Source of the DNA: Paenibacillus sp. sptzw28
GTDB lineage: Bacteria; Bacillota; Bacilli; Paenibacillales; Paenibacillaceae
Assembly (NCBI RefSeq): GCF_019550795.1
Contig: NZ_CP080545.1
Location: 5,127,501 to 5,191,500, forward strand
Length of the DNA: 64,000 nucleotides
Direction: 5' to 3'
The notes beneath the pieces are model-generated. The model worked only from the letters and a program-made list of their open reading frames with translations, ran no database searches and was not told the DNA's origin. Below, one piece after another: positions 52,273 through 61,745 of this stretch (positions are counted from its first letter, which is position 1; the number at the start of each line of letters is the position of its first letter). The translations under genes were made by a program, and so were the position numbers.

Positions 52273-52797
52273 TCACTCGCTCCGGTTCAATGTGTACAAG
52301 TAGACAATATAGTCCGTCGGTGTGCCGGGATGACCCTTTTGCCGCAGCATATCTGTTATGTTTCCCCGATGGTATGTTCCGTGGTTGACGACATTCTGGA
52401 CAATCTCGAAAATGTTCGTCTTCAAGCTCCCGTAACTGGGATGCTTGAACTCGATTTTCGTATCGCCGTCCATTCTTTGGTGAAGAGAGGACCGGTACCG
52501 GTCAAACAACTCCTCAAACTTCGTCCGGATCTCTTCCAGGCTCAGCCCCTTTAACTCTTCTTCCCATTGGAAGGCTTTTGCCCTGATATTGTCGAAGCTC
52601 TCACCGGATATACCGGCCAACCACACGTTATCAGCTCGGTAAATGTGAGATAATGCTTGAGAAAAGGAAGAGAAAACGCTTTGAAATTCTGCTTCATAAA
52701 TGTCCTGCGGAACCTCTTTCAGATGTTCAATTAATTTCCGGGTTGCCCATACATGATAATCATAGAATTGTAGGATGTTCTGATTCAGCTGCTCCAT
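52273..52797 (-). CDS. DinB-family protein
   Basis: 174 residues. Four-helix DinB fold with metal histidines: YDYHVWATRKLIEHLKEV, SFSQALSHIYRADNVWL and VNHGTYHRGNITDMLRQKG, the three-His pattern of the family. ATG at 52797 (MEQLNQ) has GGGAGG nine bases upstream. Its own terminator lies 25 bases beyond the stop. DinB proteins of Bacilli are thiol transferases or of unknown function. Confidence 0.9.
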   Translation of the reverse strand: MEQLNQNILQFYDYHVWATRKLIEHLKEVPQDIYEAEFQSVFSSFSQALSHIYRADNVWLAGISGESFDNIRAKAFQWEEELKGLSLEEIRTKFEELFDRYRSSLHQRMDGDTKIEFKHPSYGSLKTNIFEIVQNVVNHGTYHRGNITDMLRQKGHPGTPTDYIVYLYTLNRSE

Positions 52798-52979
52798 AGT
52801 AGCTATCCTCCCTAACAACTAATGAGTATATTTTCATTCATCATACCCCATCTTCGCCGGCAAATACAGTCGGGTAAGATGGTTGCGAAGCATTTCCCGG
52901 CTCATTCAATATGTGGTAGTGTAAAATAAAATATCGCCATAGACTAAAAGAACTTTCAGAAGCGAAGGGGAACATTCGG

Positions 52980-54077
52980 ATGTCCAACAATATAAAACAT
53001 GACAGGCGGAGGCGAATTCTGTTCACGGGAGGCGGTTCGGCCGGCCACGTGACGGTTAATGCAGCATTAATTCCGGCCTTCATCGCTCAAGGATGGGATG
53101 TCTCTTACATGGGGTCCATGCATGGCATTGAATCGCAGCTTATTCAAAGGTTCAGCGGCGTTGCATATCACGGTATATCAACCGGTAAGCTTAGAAGGTA
53201 CGCGGATGTGCAAAATCTTAAGGACCCGTTTCGCGTAGTGAAGGGGACCCTGCAGGCGTTTCGGATTATTAGAGAGCTGAGACCGGACGTACTTTTCTCC
53301 AAAGGCGGCTTTGTATCGGTTCCCGTTGTACTCGGCGCTTGGCTTAACCGGGTTCCGGTCATCATTCATGAATCGGATCTTACTCCCGGCTTGGCCAACA
53401 GAATCGCAATTCCCTTCGCGTCAAAGGTGTGTGTTACTTTCAAAGAAACGGTAAGACAGATGAGTCGCGACAAAGCCGTTCATATCGGACCCATTATTAG
53501 AGAGGAGCTCTCGCGCGGCATTCCGGAGCGGGGGCTCAAATGGTGCGGATTCACGTCAGGCAAGCCGGTGCTGCTCATTATGGGCGGGAGCCTCGGCTCG
53601 CAGAAAATCAATCAAATGATCCGCCGGCATGCGCAGCAGCTGACGAGGACTTTTCAAATCATTCATATCTGTGGGAAAGGCCAACTGGATACCACCGTGC
53701 AGCTGCCCGAATATAAGCAGTTTGAATATATACATGACGAATTGGCCGACGCGGTCGCTTGTGCGGATATTGTCATTTCAAGAGCAGGCTCAAACTCGAT
53801 CTTCGAGTTTCTTGCTCTCGGCAAACCGATGCTGCTTATACCGCTGTCCAAGGAAGCAAGCCGGGGCGATCAGATATTAAACGCCCGGTCGTTTGAGGAG
53901 CAGGGCTACTGCGAGGTGCTGCTTGAGGAAGAGATGACTGATGATTCTTTCATGCGCGCCGTTGCATCGGTTTACGCCAGACGTGGGGAAATCAAAGAAA
54001 GCATGACCCGGATGATAACGGGCGATGCAATAACTCAAGTAATCGAATTGATCCGTGATATCGCCAAGAAGCAATAA
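52980..54077 (+). CDS. murG: MurG-type UDP-GlcNAc transferase
   Basis: 365 residues. GT-B fold glycosyltransferase that adds GlcNAc to lipid I. Features: ILFTGGGSAGHVTVNAALIP (the acceptor-side loop), SKGGFVSVPVVLGAW, HESDLTPGLANR, IMGGSLGSQKIN and VISRAGSNSIFEFLALGKPM. The first loop reads GGGSAGH rather than the classic GGGTGGH, a variant found in second MurG copies of Bacilli. It is alone, far from any dcw cluster, so probably an additional MurG. AAGGGG lies before the ATG. Confidence 0.88.
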   Translation: MSNNIKHDRRRRILFTGGGSAGHVTVNAALIPAFIAQGWDVSYMGSMHGIESQLIQRFSGVAYHGISTGKLRRYADVQNLKDPFRVVKGTLQAFRIIRELRPDVLFSKGGFVSVPVVLGAWLNRVPVIIHESDLTPGLANRIAIPFASKVCVTFKETVRQMSRDKAVHIGPIIREELSRGIPERGLKWCGFTSGKPVLLIMGGSLGSQKINQMIRRHAQQLTRTFQIIHICGKGQLDTTVQLPEYKQFEYIHDELADAVACADIVISRAGSNSIFEFLALGKPMLLIPLSKEASRGDQILNARSFEEQGYCEVLLEEEMTDDSFMRAVASVYARRGEIKESMTRMITGDAITQVIELIRDIAKKQ

Positions 54078-54225
54078 AGGTATCGCCTAATTCGTCGGCG
54101 CAAAGTACCACTCGTTTCCGAGCTTGTCTGGAATGAATCACACTATTGCGGTCGGTTAATGTACGTTAGCTTAAAGTTGTGGAAGTTACTTAACCGCTGC
54201 CCGTCGTCTTACTCGTTGACCGATC

Positions 54226-54252
54226 AAAAAAAGGCGCACCATGGCGCCTTTT
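54226..54252. terminator. Bidirectional terminator
   Basis: AAAAAAAGGCGC-ACCATG-GCGCCTTTTT, between MurG and the small minus-strand gene. Confidence 0.8.
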
Positions 54253-54273
54253 TCCGGTTACACTCTTATTGGT

Positions 54274-54543
54274 TTACTCGCTACTGTCTTCTTTCGGACG
54301 AACCCGCTTCATATAGGAGTCGTACCTATCATCGACTTCCTCTGCCATTCGCCGGTACAGCTTTGTTTCCTCGACGATCGGATCGTGCTCGGTTTGTATG
54401 CGGATTTCATATTTGGGTGAAATGACCGCCCTTACCTTCCGTTCTTGATCTTCTTCGATCAGCGGCGCGGACGTCAGCCTGTCGGCAAGCTCCTTCTCCA
54501 TCTTTTCAGCAGCGTTCTCCGGTTTGTTTCCCGAATGATCCAT
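54274..54543 (-). CDS. Small charged hypothetical protein
   Basis: 89 residues, rich in Glu, Asp, Lys and Arg. KPENAAEKMEKELADRL, then RAVISPKYEIRIQTEHDP and MAEEVDDRYDSYMKRV. No motif recognised. The ATG has AAGGGG upstream. It might be a cytosolic protein of unknown role. The terminator serves it and MurG. Confidence 0.6.
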   Translation of the reverse strand: MDHSGNKPENAAEKMEKELADRLTSAPLIEEDQERKVRAVISPKYEIRIQTEHDPIVEETKLYRRMAEEVDDRYDSYMKRVRPKEDSSE

Positions 54544-54736
54544 ATCCCCTTACCCCTTTCCGCCAAACGATCGTGCGCATCGCATTTCATCTTTATGCTT
54601 TGCTATCCTGCTATCCTTTAACCGCGCTTAATATGATATTACTTTCATCCTACCATACTTTTTTTTAGGAAAACATATTTTTTGTTTGATTTTATCCTGG
54701 CTTATGATAACATCTTGCTCATAAAGGGGTGACTAT

Positions 54737-55387
54737 ATGGAATCAGTATCACAAGAGCTACACTTCCTTGATGATCTGGCCAAGGGGATCGCCGCCCAGT
54801 TCGGTGACAATTGCGAGGTGGTCGTGCACGACTTGACGCGTCCCTACGACAGCACAATCGTGGCGATCGAGAACGGACACGTAACGGGACGAAAGGTCGG
54901 CGATCCCGGCACGAATCTCGGCTTGGAGATTCTGCGCGGCACGACGGAGGGTGACAACCGCCACAATTTTGTGACGCATACAAAGGACGGACGGCTGCTG
55001 CGCTCCACTTCGCTTTATATGAGAAACCCGGCCGGCCAGATCATCGGGGCGATCTGTATCAACTTCGACATAACGGATCTCACCGCAGCCGAGAGCGCAC
55101 TTCATTCATTAACGGCAAGCGGGCTTCAGCCTGTTCGCGAATCGTTCGTGAGCAATGTGAACGACCTGCTCGACACGCTCATTCAAGAGGCGAATGAGGT
55201 AATCGGCAAGCCCCCGGCATTAATGTCGAAGGACGACAAAATCAAGATTATCCAGCTGCTCGACGAGAAAGGCGCTTTTTTGATTAAAAAGGCGGGGGAG
55301 AAAATTTGCGCCTATTTGGGCATTTCGAAATACACGCTGTACAGCTATTTGGAAGAGTCGAAAAGCGCCGGAACAATGGAGACCTAG
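54737..55387 (+). CDS. YheO-like PAS/HTH transcriptional regulator
   Basis: 216 residues. N-terminal PAS-like domain: AAQFGDNCEVVVHDL, then NGHVTGRKVGDPGTNLGLE and LYMRNPAGQIIGAICINFDI. The C-terminal HTH is AFLIKKAGEKICAYLGISKYTLYSYL, which is the YheO/DauR layout. Members bind small amino-acid-related ligands and control catabolic genes. AAAGGGGTG lies before the ATG. No target is visible nearby. Confidence 0.88.
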   Translation: MESVSQELHFLDDLAKGIAAQFGDNCEVVVHDLTRPYDSTIVAIENGHVTGRKVGDPGTNLGLEILRGTTEGDNRHNFVTHTKDGRLLRSTSLYMRNPAGQIIGAICINFDITDLTAAESALHSLTASGLQPVRESFVSNVNDLLDTLIQEANEVIGKPPALMSKDDKIKIIQLLDEKGAFLIKKAGEKICAYLGISKYTLYSYLEESKSAGTMET

Positions 55388-55445
55388 GGAATAAACCGCA
55401 GTGAGGCTTTATGTGGATCGCCATATTTGCCTTAGGCCGAAAAAA

Positions 55446-55468
55446 GAAGCGCCGTCCGCGGCGCTTCT
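55446..55468 (+). terminator. Terminator of the YheO-like gene
   Basis: AAGAAGCGCC-GTCCGC-GGCGCTTCTT with CATTTTGA following. A GC-rich stem of nine to ten pairs. Confidence 0.65.
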
Positions 55469-55650
55469 TCATTTTGACGCACTTTGCATCCATTATATCC
55501 GGTAGAGAGCCGAAAACGCACTGGGCGGGCGTTTACCGCAGAGCTGGCGCTTTATGCGGGCAGGCTCCTCCCAGCGCGCGGTCTGGCGTTGCATAATGAA
55601 ATTCCACCTTACGCGGACACCCGGTACCTGCGGCTCGCTCGGCCCTGGGC

Positions 55651-56112
55651 TTAGCGCGCCCCCGCTTTGCGCTTCTCTTTGCAGGCTGCGCGAATCTCCT
55701 TGCGCAGCTGCTGCGCGTTCTTGCCCTGAATCTCAATGCCCAGTCCCTTTGCGACTTCCTGCAAACGGACCAGGCGCTTCGCTTTTTGCTCCGCCTTAAA
55801 CCGGTCCCACTTGGCCGTGTCCGCTTCACGCGCGGCTTTTATTTCCTTATGAAGCTGCTGGGCGGATTTGCCTTCCGTCGAAATGCCAAAGTAGTCGGCA
55901 GCTTCCTTCAGACGCTTCATCCGGTATGCTTTATAGTCGCGTCCGGCTTTCGAGTGTTCATGACCGCGCTCCAATTGCTCGCGTTCCGCCTGCTCGTTCA
56001 GGGAAGACGTATTTGAAGGTGCAGCATCGCTTTGCGCGTATACCGGTACAGCCGCCAGCGACAGAGCAGCGACCGCTGCCAATACAATCCACTTTTTGTT
56101 CAACCATTTCAT
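55651..56112 (-). CDS. Secreted protein with two internal repeats
   Basis: 153 residues. Signal peptide (KKWIVLAAVAALSLAAVPVYA, cleavage expected after AYA-type VYA). The body holds two copies of about 30 residues: RLKEAADYFGISTEGKSAQQL and RLQEVAKGLGIEIQGKNAQQL, each followed by HKEIKAA or RKEIRAA. The pattern [RK]LxE-A-x3-G-I-x3-GK-AQQL-KEI suggests a helical repeat. AAGGAG lies before the ATG. No known function. Confidence 0.75.
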   Translation of the reverse strand: MKWLNKKWIVLAAVAALSLAAVPVYAQSDAAPSNTSSLNEQAEREQLERGHEHSKAGRDYKAYRMKRLKEAADYFGISTEGKSAQQLHKEIKAAREADTAKWDRFKAEQKAKRLVRLQEVAKGLGIEIQGKNAQQLRKEIRAACKEKRKAGAR

Positions 56113-56210
56113 GTTCTGTCAGCTCCTTGGGGATTGGAATATCATCCGTCACTTGGATAGTTTGTCCAATAGCCCCAAGCTGTAAACACAATTATCTATG
56201 TCGAACTATC

Positions 56211-57392
56211 CTAACTCAGAGATTCCAGTTCCCGCTCCAATGCATTTTTCGAGAAATGTTCTCCGATAAATACCGCAACGTCATGCACTTGTCCCTGGGG
56301 ATTAATTCGGGTAAATTCAAGCTCACGGTATGCGTATTGGAACAGAAACCTGCTGTTTGTATCGGTGAAAGTGACGATTCCTTTCGCCCGGTACACATCC
56401 TTCGGAAGTCTGGTGATAAACGCTTCAAACGAATGGCTGTCAACCGGTCCGGCAAAATAATGCGTCAGAGCCATTACATGCGCATGCGATCCATTCGAGT
56501 CATGCGATTCATGGGGCTCGTGCGGTTCATTCGACACATGCAGCTCCGGCGACATATGCGGTTGATTTGACTCATGCGACTCATGATACAGGTACGCTTG
56601 GTCCGACACATCAGGCACATGCGGCGTATGCGGCCCGTCCGCCCTGTCCGCTTCATGCCGCTCTTGTGAGTGAGAATGATTGCAGTTCGCTCCGCAAATA
56701 TGACGCTCATGGCTACACAGCGCCGGGTCCACCATCTGTCCGCCGCCGGACCTTGACTCAAGATCGAAGATATTCATGTCCGTAACGCAGCGGACTGTAA
56801 CAGTAAGGGGTGCATAACCATTGAGCTCCCGTATCAGCTGCTGCACCTCGACAAGCTGCTCCGGGTCCAGCTTGTCTGCCTTATTCACGATCAAATCCGT
56901 CGCGCACCTGATTTGATCCTGCATCAGCTTGTAAGTACGCCCTCCCCTGCGGCTGCGCGCAAGCAGCTCCGGCCCGTCTACGACTGTAGCAATCGTACGC
57001 AAATCAACCCGGGTCAGCAGCGCAGCCTCCGTTACCGCGTCGATTATTTCCATCGGATTGGCTGCGCCTGTCGATTCGATAAGGACGACATCTGGCCGGT
57101 GATCTTCGATAAGCTGCCTCAGCTCCATGCCGAGATCCCCGCGAATGGTGCAGCAGATGCAGCCGCCCAGCATTTCGGCCATAGGTATTTCGTCGTCGAC
57201 GAGCTGTCCGTCCAAATTAACATCGCCGAGCTCATTCATAATCACTGCAGCTCTTACATCGGCGGCTTTATAATAATCGATAACCCTGTTTAATAATGTG
57301 GTCTTACCGCTTCCAAGAAAACCTGAAAGCAGATGAACCGGGATCGCGCGTACGTCTGCATCGATCTCTTTATGCTTGTCCGCCTCTATCAT
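56211..57392 (-). CDS. COG0523/CobW-family GTPase with His-rich insert
   Basis: 393 residues. G3E-family metal chaperone GTPase: Walker A FLGSGKTTLLNRV, the CXCC metal motif GGCICCTIRGD, Walker B DVVLIESTGAANP, NKAD base-recognition motif. Between the G domain and the C-terminal CobW_C domain (about 310-390) lies a 75-residue His/Glu/Ser/Asn stretch (about 225-300) with HESHESNQPHM and EPHEPHESHDSNGSH. It probably binds Zn, Ni or Co. Members of this family supply zinc to proteins when zinc is low; no Zur box was found upstream. Confidence 0.88.
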   Translation of the reverse strand: MIEADKHKEIDADVRAIPVHLLSGFLGSGKTTLLNRVIDYYKAADVRAAVIMNELGDVNLDGQLVDDEIPMAEMLGGCICCTIRGDLGMELRQLIEDHRPDVVLIESTGAANPMEIIDAVTEAALLTRVDLRTIATVVDGPELLARSRRGGRTYKLMQDQIRCATDLIVNKADKLDPEQLVEVQQLIRELNGYAPLTVTVRCVTDMNIFDLESRSGGGQMVDPALCSHERHICGANCNHSHSQERHEADRADGPHTPHVPDVSDQAYLYHESHESNQPHMSPELHVSNEPHEPHESHDSNGSHAHVMALTHYFAGPVDSHSFEAFITRLPKDVYRAKGIVTFTDTNSRFLFQYAYRELEFTRINPQGQVHDVAVFIGEHFSKNALERELESLS

Positions 57393-57603
57393 CGTTTTTA
57401 TATCTTCCTTCCTTCATCTTGCAATTAGTCCTCTATGCTGGATTATAACGCATTGAACGACCGGGAATAAAGTGGGAAGGGGTTAGCGGCCGTGCGCTTA
57501 GCGGAAAAATATAAAAATTCGCATCCAGTCAGGCTCATAAGACGTTTGAAAAGGCGAATCACGATAAGGCGGGCAGCATATTACAGTCCATCGGAGCTAA
57601 AGG

Positions 57604-58512
57604 TTAAATATTTAGAAAAACCTTCTTGTTGGCGTTGTCCCAAGTCAACTTCCCGCCGAACAATTCCGCAGCCTTCCTGATCTGAACGTATGCCGAGCCG
57701 TCGATCATGACGAATGCGTCTACAGCCTTTCCTTCCACATAAGCCAGCTTCCTTGCGTTGTCCCAGGAGACTGTTTTACCCAGCGCCTGACCTAACATCC
57801 GCAGCGGAAGGTAAACATGTCCGCCGATTATACGGCCATATGCAGCCAGTTTGCCGTTCACCACGATTTTCACATTATCATCGGGACTGGCGGCCGGCAC
57901 CGGATACTGATTGTAGAAGTCGAACTCCATCAAATCCAGATCGACGTTCCCCGAAACCCCGTTGACCTGACCCTTATCCGTATATTGAAATATTGACCAC
58001 TTGCTCCACGTACCGTTCGGCATAGGCTGAGCAGCCCCATAATGCGCGATCCAAAGCGGATAGGAGCCAAGCTCTTTGCCCAAATAGGTATTCGCAAAAC
58101 TGGCGCCCGTATAAATCATGACCGGACGGCCGGTAAGTCTATTGACTTCTTGAAGCCACTTCAAGCACCAAGCAGTCAGTGCGGCTGATCCAATCCTAGA
58201 AGCGTTGCCTTCTACATCGAGCACATGCGGGAAATCCGAGTTATAACTTTTGACTGCCGCGGCAAAATTAGCGGCCTCAACCACAGCATCGTTTGATTCC
58301 GGATGCGAATAATGATAGAATCCGATTTTCAGACCAGCGTTGAGGGCTCCCGCTGCATTTGCTTTGATTTGCGGATCTACCGTAGTCTTACCTTCAGTTG
58401 CTTTGATGAAAGCGAATTGGATGCCGCCGGCCGCCACCTTCTGCCAGTCTACAGCACCTTGCCAATGGCTTACGTCAATTCCCTTGACATTGTCCGCACT
58501 TCTAGCCTGCAC
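57604..58512 (-). CDS. GH25 lysozyme with C-terminal stalk-type domain
   Basis: 302 residues. N-terminal GH25 muramidase: VKGIDVSHWQGAVDWQKV, IGFYHYSHPES, FPHVLDVEGN (catalytic Asp and Glu), IQYTD-like SIFQYTDKGQVN and DLDLMEFD. The C-terminal half is a copper-amine-oxidase-N-like stalk (about 220-302: VVNGKLAAYGRIIGGHVYLP, KVFLNI). No signal peptide is evident. GTG at 58512 with AGAGGAG nine bases upstream; GTG at 58518 is an alternative. It probably digests peptidoglycan. Confidence 0.9.
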   Translation of the reverse strand: MQARSADNVKGIDVSHWQGAVDWQKVAAGGIQFAFIKATEGKTTVDPQIKANAAGALNAGLKIGFYHYSHPESNDAVVEAANFAAAVKSYNSDFPHVLDVEGNASRIGSAALTAWCLKWLQEVNRLTGRPVMIYTGASFANTYLGKELGSYPLWIAHYGAAQPMPNGTWSKWSIFQYTDKGQVNGVSGNVDLDLMEFDFYNQYPVPAASPDDNVKIVVNGKLAAYGRIIGGHVYLPLRMLGQALGKTVSWDNARKLAYVEGKAVDAFVMIDGSAYVQIRKAAELFGGKLTWDNANKKVFLNI

Positions 58513-58729
58513 GTTCACTCACTCCTCTTTTGCATGGATACTGTATTATAGTCAAGCACATTCGTTTCAATCACGGCTCCTATCATCTCCCGTTTTTTTG
58601 TACTCTTGCACAATCGATATGCCGCTAAACGATAGGTGGAAATACATTTTTCGGCTGTGAACAGTCGATAACAGCTGCTCTTGAATATGCTGCGTTTATG
58701 AGTCTCTCTATGAGGAGGATAGCAGCGGT

Positions 58730-59326
<597 letters not shown>

Positions 59327-59339
59327 GGCTCGGAAAGGC

Positions 59340-59387
59340 AATAGGCTTTTCATAAGTTAAGTCAACTTATGAAAAGCCTATTTATAG
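59340..59387 (+). terminator. Terminator of the Gly-Ser protein gene
   Basis: A perfect 19-base inverted repeat, AATAGGCTTTTCATAAGTT and its complement, with a 5-base loop and TTTATAGTTT after it. Confidence 0.85.
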
Positions 59388-59633
59388 TTTATTGGATAAT
59401 AACCGTTGCCGGCAAGCGTCTTAGATCTTGCCGCCCATCTTTTAACCGCATTCAGAAGCTTTCTGAAACGCTCTTTACAAGAGATTTGACCGCTTCAATG
59501 GGGCAAACAGAATTATGACTTTGCTTTATTTCATATTCGAACGAAGTTTTCGTGACTTTTACGTCAACGATTAGTGGAGGTGAATCTTTACTGAAGCCCC
59601 CCTTTGCAATTTCGACAGATACGGGCCTAACGA

Positions 59634-59671
59634 CAAAAAGCCTTATTCCGATAAGATACCGAAATAAGGCT
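59634..59671 (-). terminator. Terminator at the 3' end of the surface-protein remnant
   Basis: Minus strand: AGCCTTATTTCG-GTATCTTAT-CGGAATAAGGCT then TTTTTG. Confidence 0.8.
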
Positions 59672-59717
59672 ATAATCTATTTGATGGATTTTAGGGAGCA
59701 GTGTTAATTTGAGTTGA

Positions 59718-60845
59718 TCAACTAACCCTTAATAACTCTTCTGCATCACGCAGTAAGATAGATGCCGCTTCATTTGAAATATGTTTTCCACTCTGTGCTT
59801 TAACTTCCTGCATGAAGCTTTGCAAATTACCATTTGTCAGCATGGCCTGCAAGCTTTCGGCAATCCCTTGATTATCAATCGAGCCGCTGCTTGTAAATAA
59901 GGCTACCAAGGACTGCAAAGATTGCAAGCTCGTCTTAACTTGGAACAACGCTTTGACGCTGCTTTCATTCCCCGCCTGGTCCGTTGCGGTTACGATTAAC
60001 GTATGGGAACCGAGGGTAAGCGAATAAAGAGCGATCGTTTCACCCTGCTGCAGAGTCTGACCATCCAGCGTAATTGTGGTTTTGCTCGCGTCTACACCTG
60101 ACCCGTTATCGTACGTCGTGAATGACGGGATGAAATCCTCGGAATCGTATACAGATTCCGTTACGGATAACGTTATATCAGGAGCGGTTCCGTCCCGTTT
60201 CAGATTAAGAACTTTCGTTGTTTCGACGTGTCCTACTGTATCGATCGAACGGTAACTGATTGTATGCGAGCCATCCTGATCCAAAATAACGGGTGCAGTA
60301 TACGTACTCCACGTTGTACCACCGTTCAAACTATAACTCGTGCCCGCTAGGTCGGAAATAAGGTCTGTGGATGTCAGTGTCACGCTCACAGCCCCAATAT
60401 ACCAGCCATTGAGTCCATCAGGAACAGCCGGAGATACAAGCGCTTTCGTAACTGGAGGCTCGGTATCAATCGTGATCAGAGCTTCGCCTTGAACATCCGA
60501 ACCATCATCAGCTTTCGCGAGTACCCTAACCTTCCCGTCTTTCTTTGCAGATAATAGACCGTTCTCACTGATCGTGGCCAAATCCGTAGGGGTTCCGTCT
60601 AGGTTCGTTACAGACCAAGTCACCGATTTGTTTCCAACATCCGACGGCTCTACAGTTGCTATCATTTGCAAAGTTCCACTTTTTTCTGTAATTGCTTGGC
60701 TTCCTGCGCTTCCTTGTACAGTAATCGAACTTGCCTGCACGGCTGCACCATAGAATTCAATCTCGGCTATGTTGCCATATCCCCCGTCAGGAGCGACATA
60801 GCGCAAATAAGCGCCCCCGGCCTGAACCGATCTGCAACCTCTTGG
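59718..60845 (-). pseudogene. 3' remnant of a cell-surface protein (discoidin-like, Big2, OmpL47-like, FIMAH)
   Basis: No own start codon or ribosome-binding site. The frame opens with RSVQAGGAYLRYVAPDGGYG, then NIAEIEFYG, which is the end of a discoidin/F5-8-type domain. A Big2 immunoglobulin-like domain follows (about 35-115, TVEPSDVGNKSVTWSVTN), then an OmpL47-like domain (SPAVPDGLNGWYIGAVSVTL), another Ig-like domain, and a FIMAH-type tail (QAMLTNGNLQSFMQEVKAQS, then GKHISNEAASILLRDAEEL). Such tails end large Gram-positive carbohydrate-active enzymes. Its upstream part has been replaced by the fragment described next. Confidence 0.75.
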
Positions 60846-61629
60846 TAATCAGGGAATTTCTTCAAGTTTAAAAGCGCGTTCCGCACCGCGAAATCGATCG
60901 GCACTTCGCCTTCCACACCAAGTGCGGCATCCGGAGCCAGTCCCGCCGTATTGGCAAGCAGCAATGTCTGCATTTGTCCCGCAGGAACGACATTCACATT
61001 GACTTTGATTCCCGTTTCAGGCGTGCTATATTGCCATCCGTTAACTTCCTTCCTGCTCGGATTGAATTCGTTACCCTGGTTGTCAAACCAGGTTTTGCCG
61101 GACTCGCGCCACATCCGCCCGAATTCGATCTTTTTAGCCTGAAAGAATGGATATTCGCCGTCAATTTGCACACTTCTCACGATGGAAGACCTTTGCCCGG
61201 CAACGTATAATAGCTCATTCCCATCTGGTAGTATCCGTCCTGCGGAACTTCGATGGTATAGTCTGCCCAGCTGTCTTCGTCAATTAATGCCAAAGTTGAA
61301 CCTGCTTGGCCATCAAGACCTGATTCAATGCGCGTTCCCGTCTTGCTGATTGCGGAATAATCAGTGGAGCGGACCGAAAGCTTAAATCCCTCGGTATCTT
61401 TGACACCCTCATCGTTATGCGCTTTATAATAATCGAAGTAAGAAGGCTCGAGCTTGCTTTGGATGTCATCGTCAGCCAGAATCGATTTCATGTCTACATC
61501 CTTGTACTTGGGAATACTGGCCATAACCGTATCGTCGAAGCCCCTGGATTGGTTCCACAACGTCAGCGATATCGTTAAAACAAGTACAACGATAATACTT
61601 ACCATGTACTTGCGCATGAATCTTAGCAC
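60800..61629 (-). pseudogene. 5' fragment of a solute-binding-protein-like gene, frameshifted
   Basis: ATG at 61629 (alternatively M5); reads MLRFMRKYMVSIIVVLVLTI as signal-anchor, then a carbohydrate-binding-like region (IDEDSWADYTIEVPQDGYYQ) ending at a stop, TGA at 61177, in PGKGLPS. One missing base near 61180-61186 explains this, since the next frame continues at once with VRSVQIDGEYPFFQAKKIEF. After NGWQYSTPETGIKVNVNVVP it reads like the first lobe of a family-1 binding protein (MQTLLLANTAGLAPDAALG). The frame ends at GALI, where the surface-protein remnant begins. Three defects: a frameshift, a probable internal loss near STPETG and a 3' truncation. Confidence 0.7.
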
Positions 61630-61703
61630 GAGGAAGTTCCCCCTATCTTATTACCGGCTTTCCAAACTGCCTCCGGATCATCGACATTTACGAATGAACA
61701 ATG

Positions 61704-61731
61704 TATTCGCCCCCTGGGAAGGGGGCGAATC
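61704..61731 (-). other. Intercistronic hairpin
   Basis: ATTCGCCCCC-TGGGA-AGGGGGCGAAT, a GC-rich stem of ten pairs without U-run, 15 bases downstream of the solute-binding-protein gene. It may protect the upstream mRNA. Confidence 0.5.
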
Positions 61732-61745
61732 GAAATGACAAATGC

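Larger units (their letters stand above)
59327..59717. other. 391-base intergenic region between convergent genes
   Basis: Terminators at both ends; the middle (about 59390-59630) has no recognisable coding frame or structure on either strand. Confidence 0.6.
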
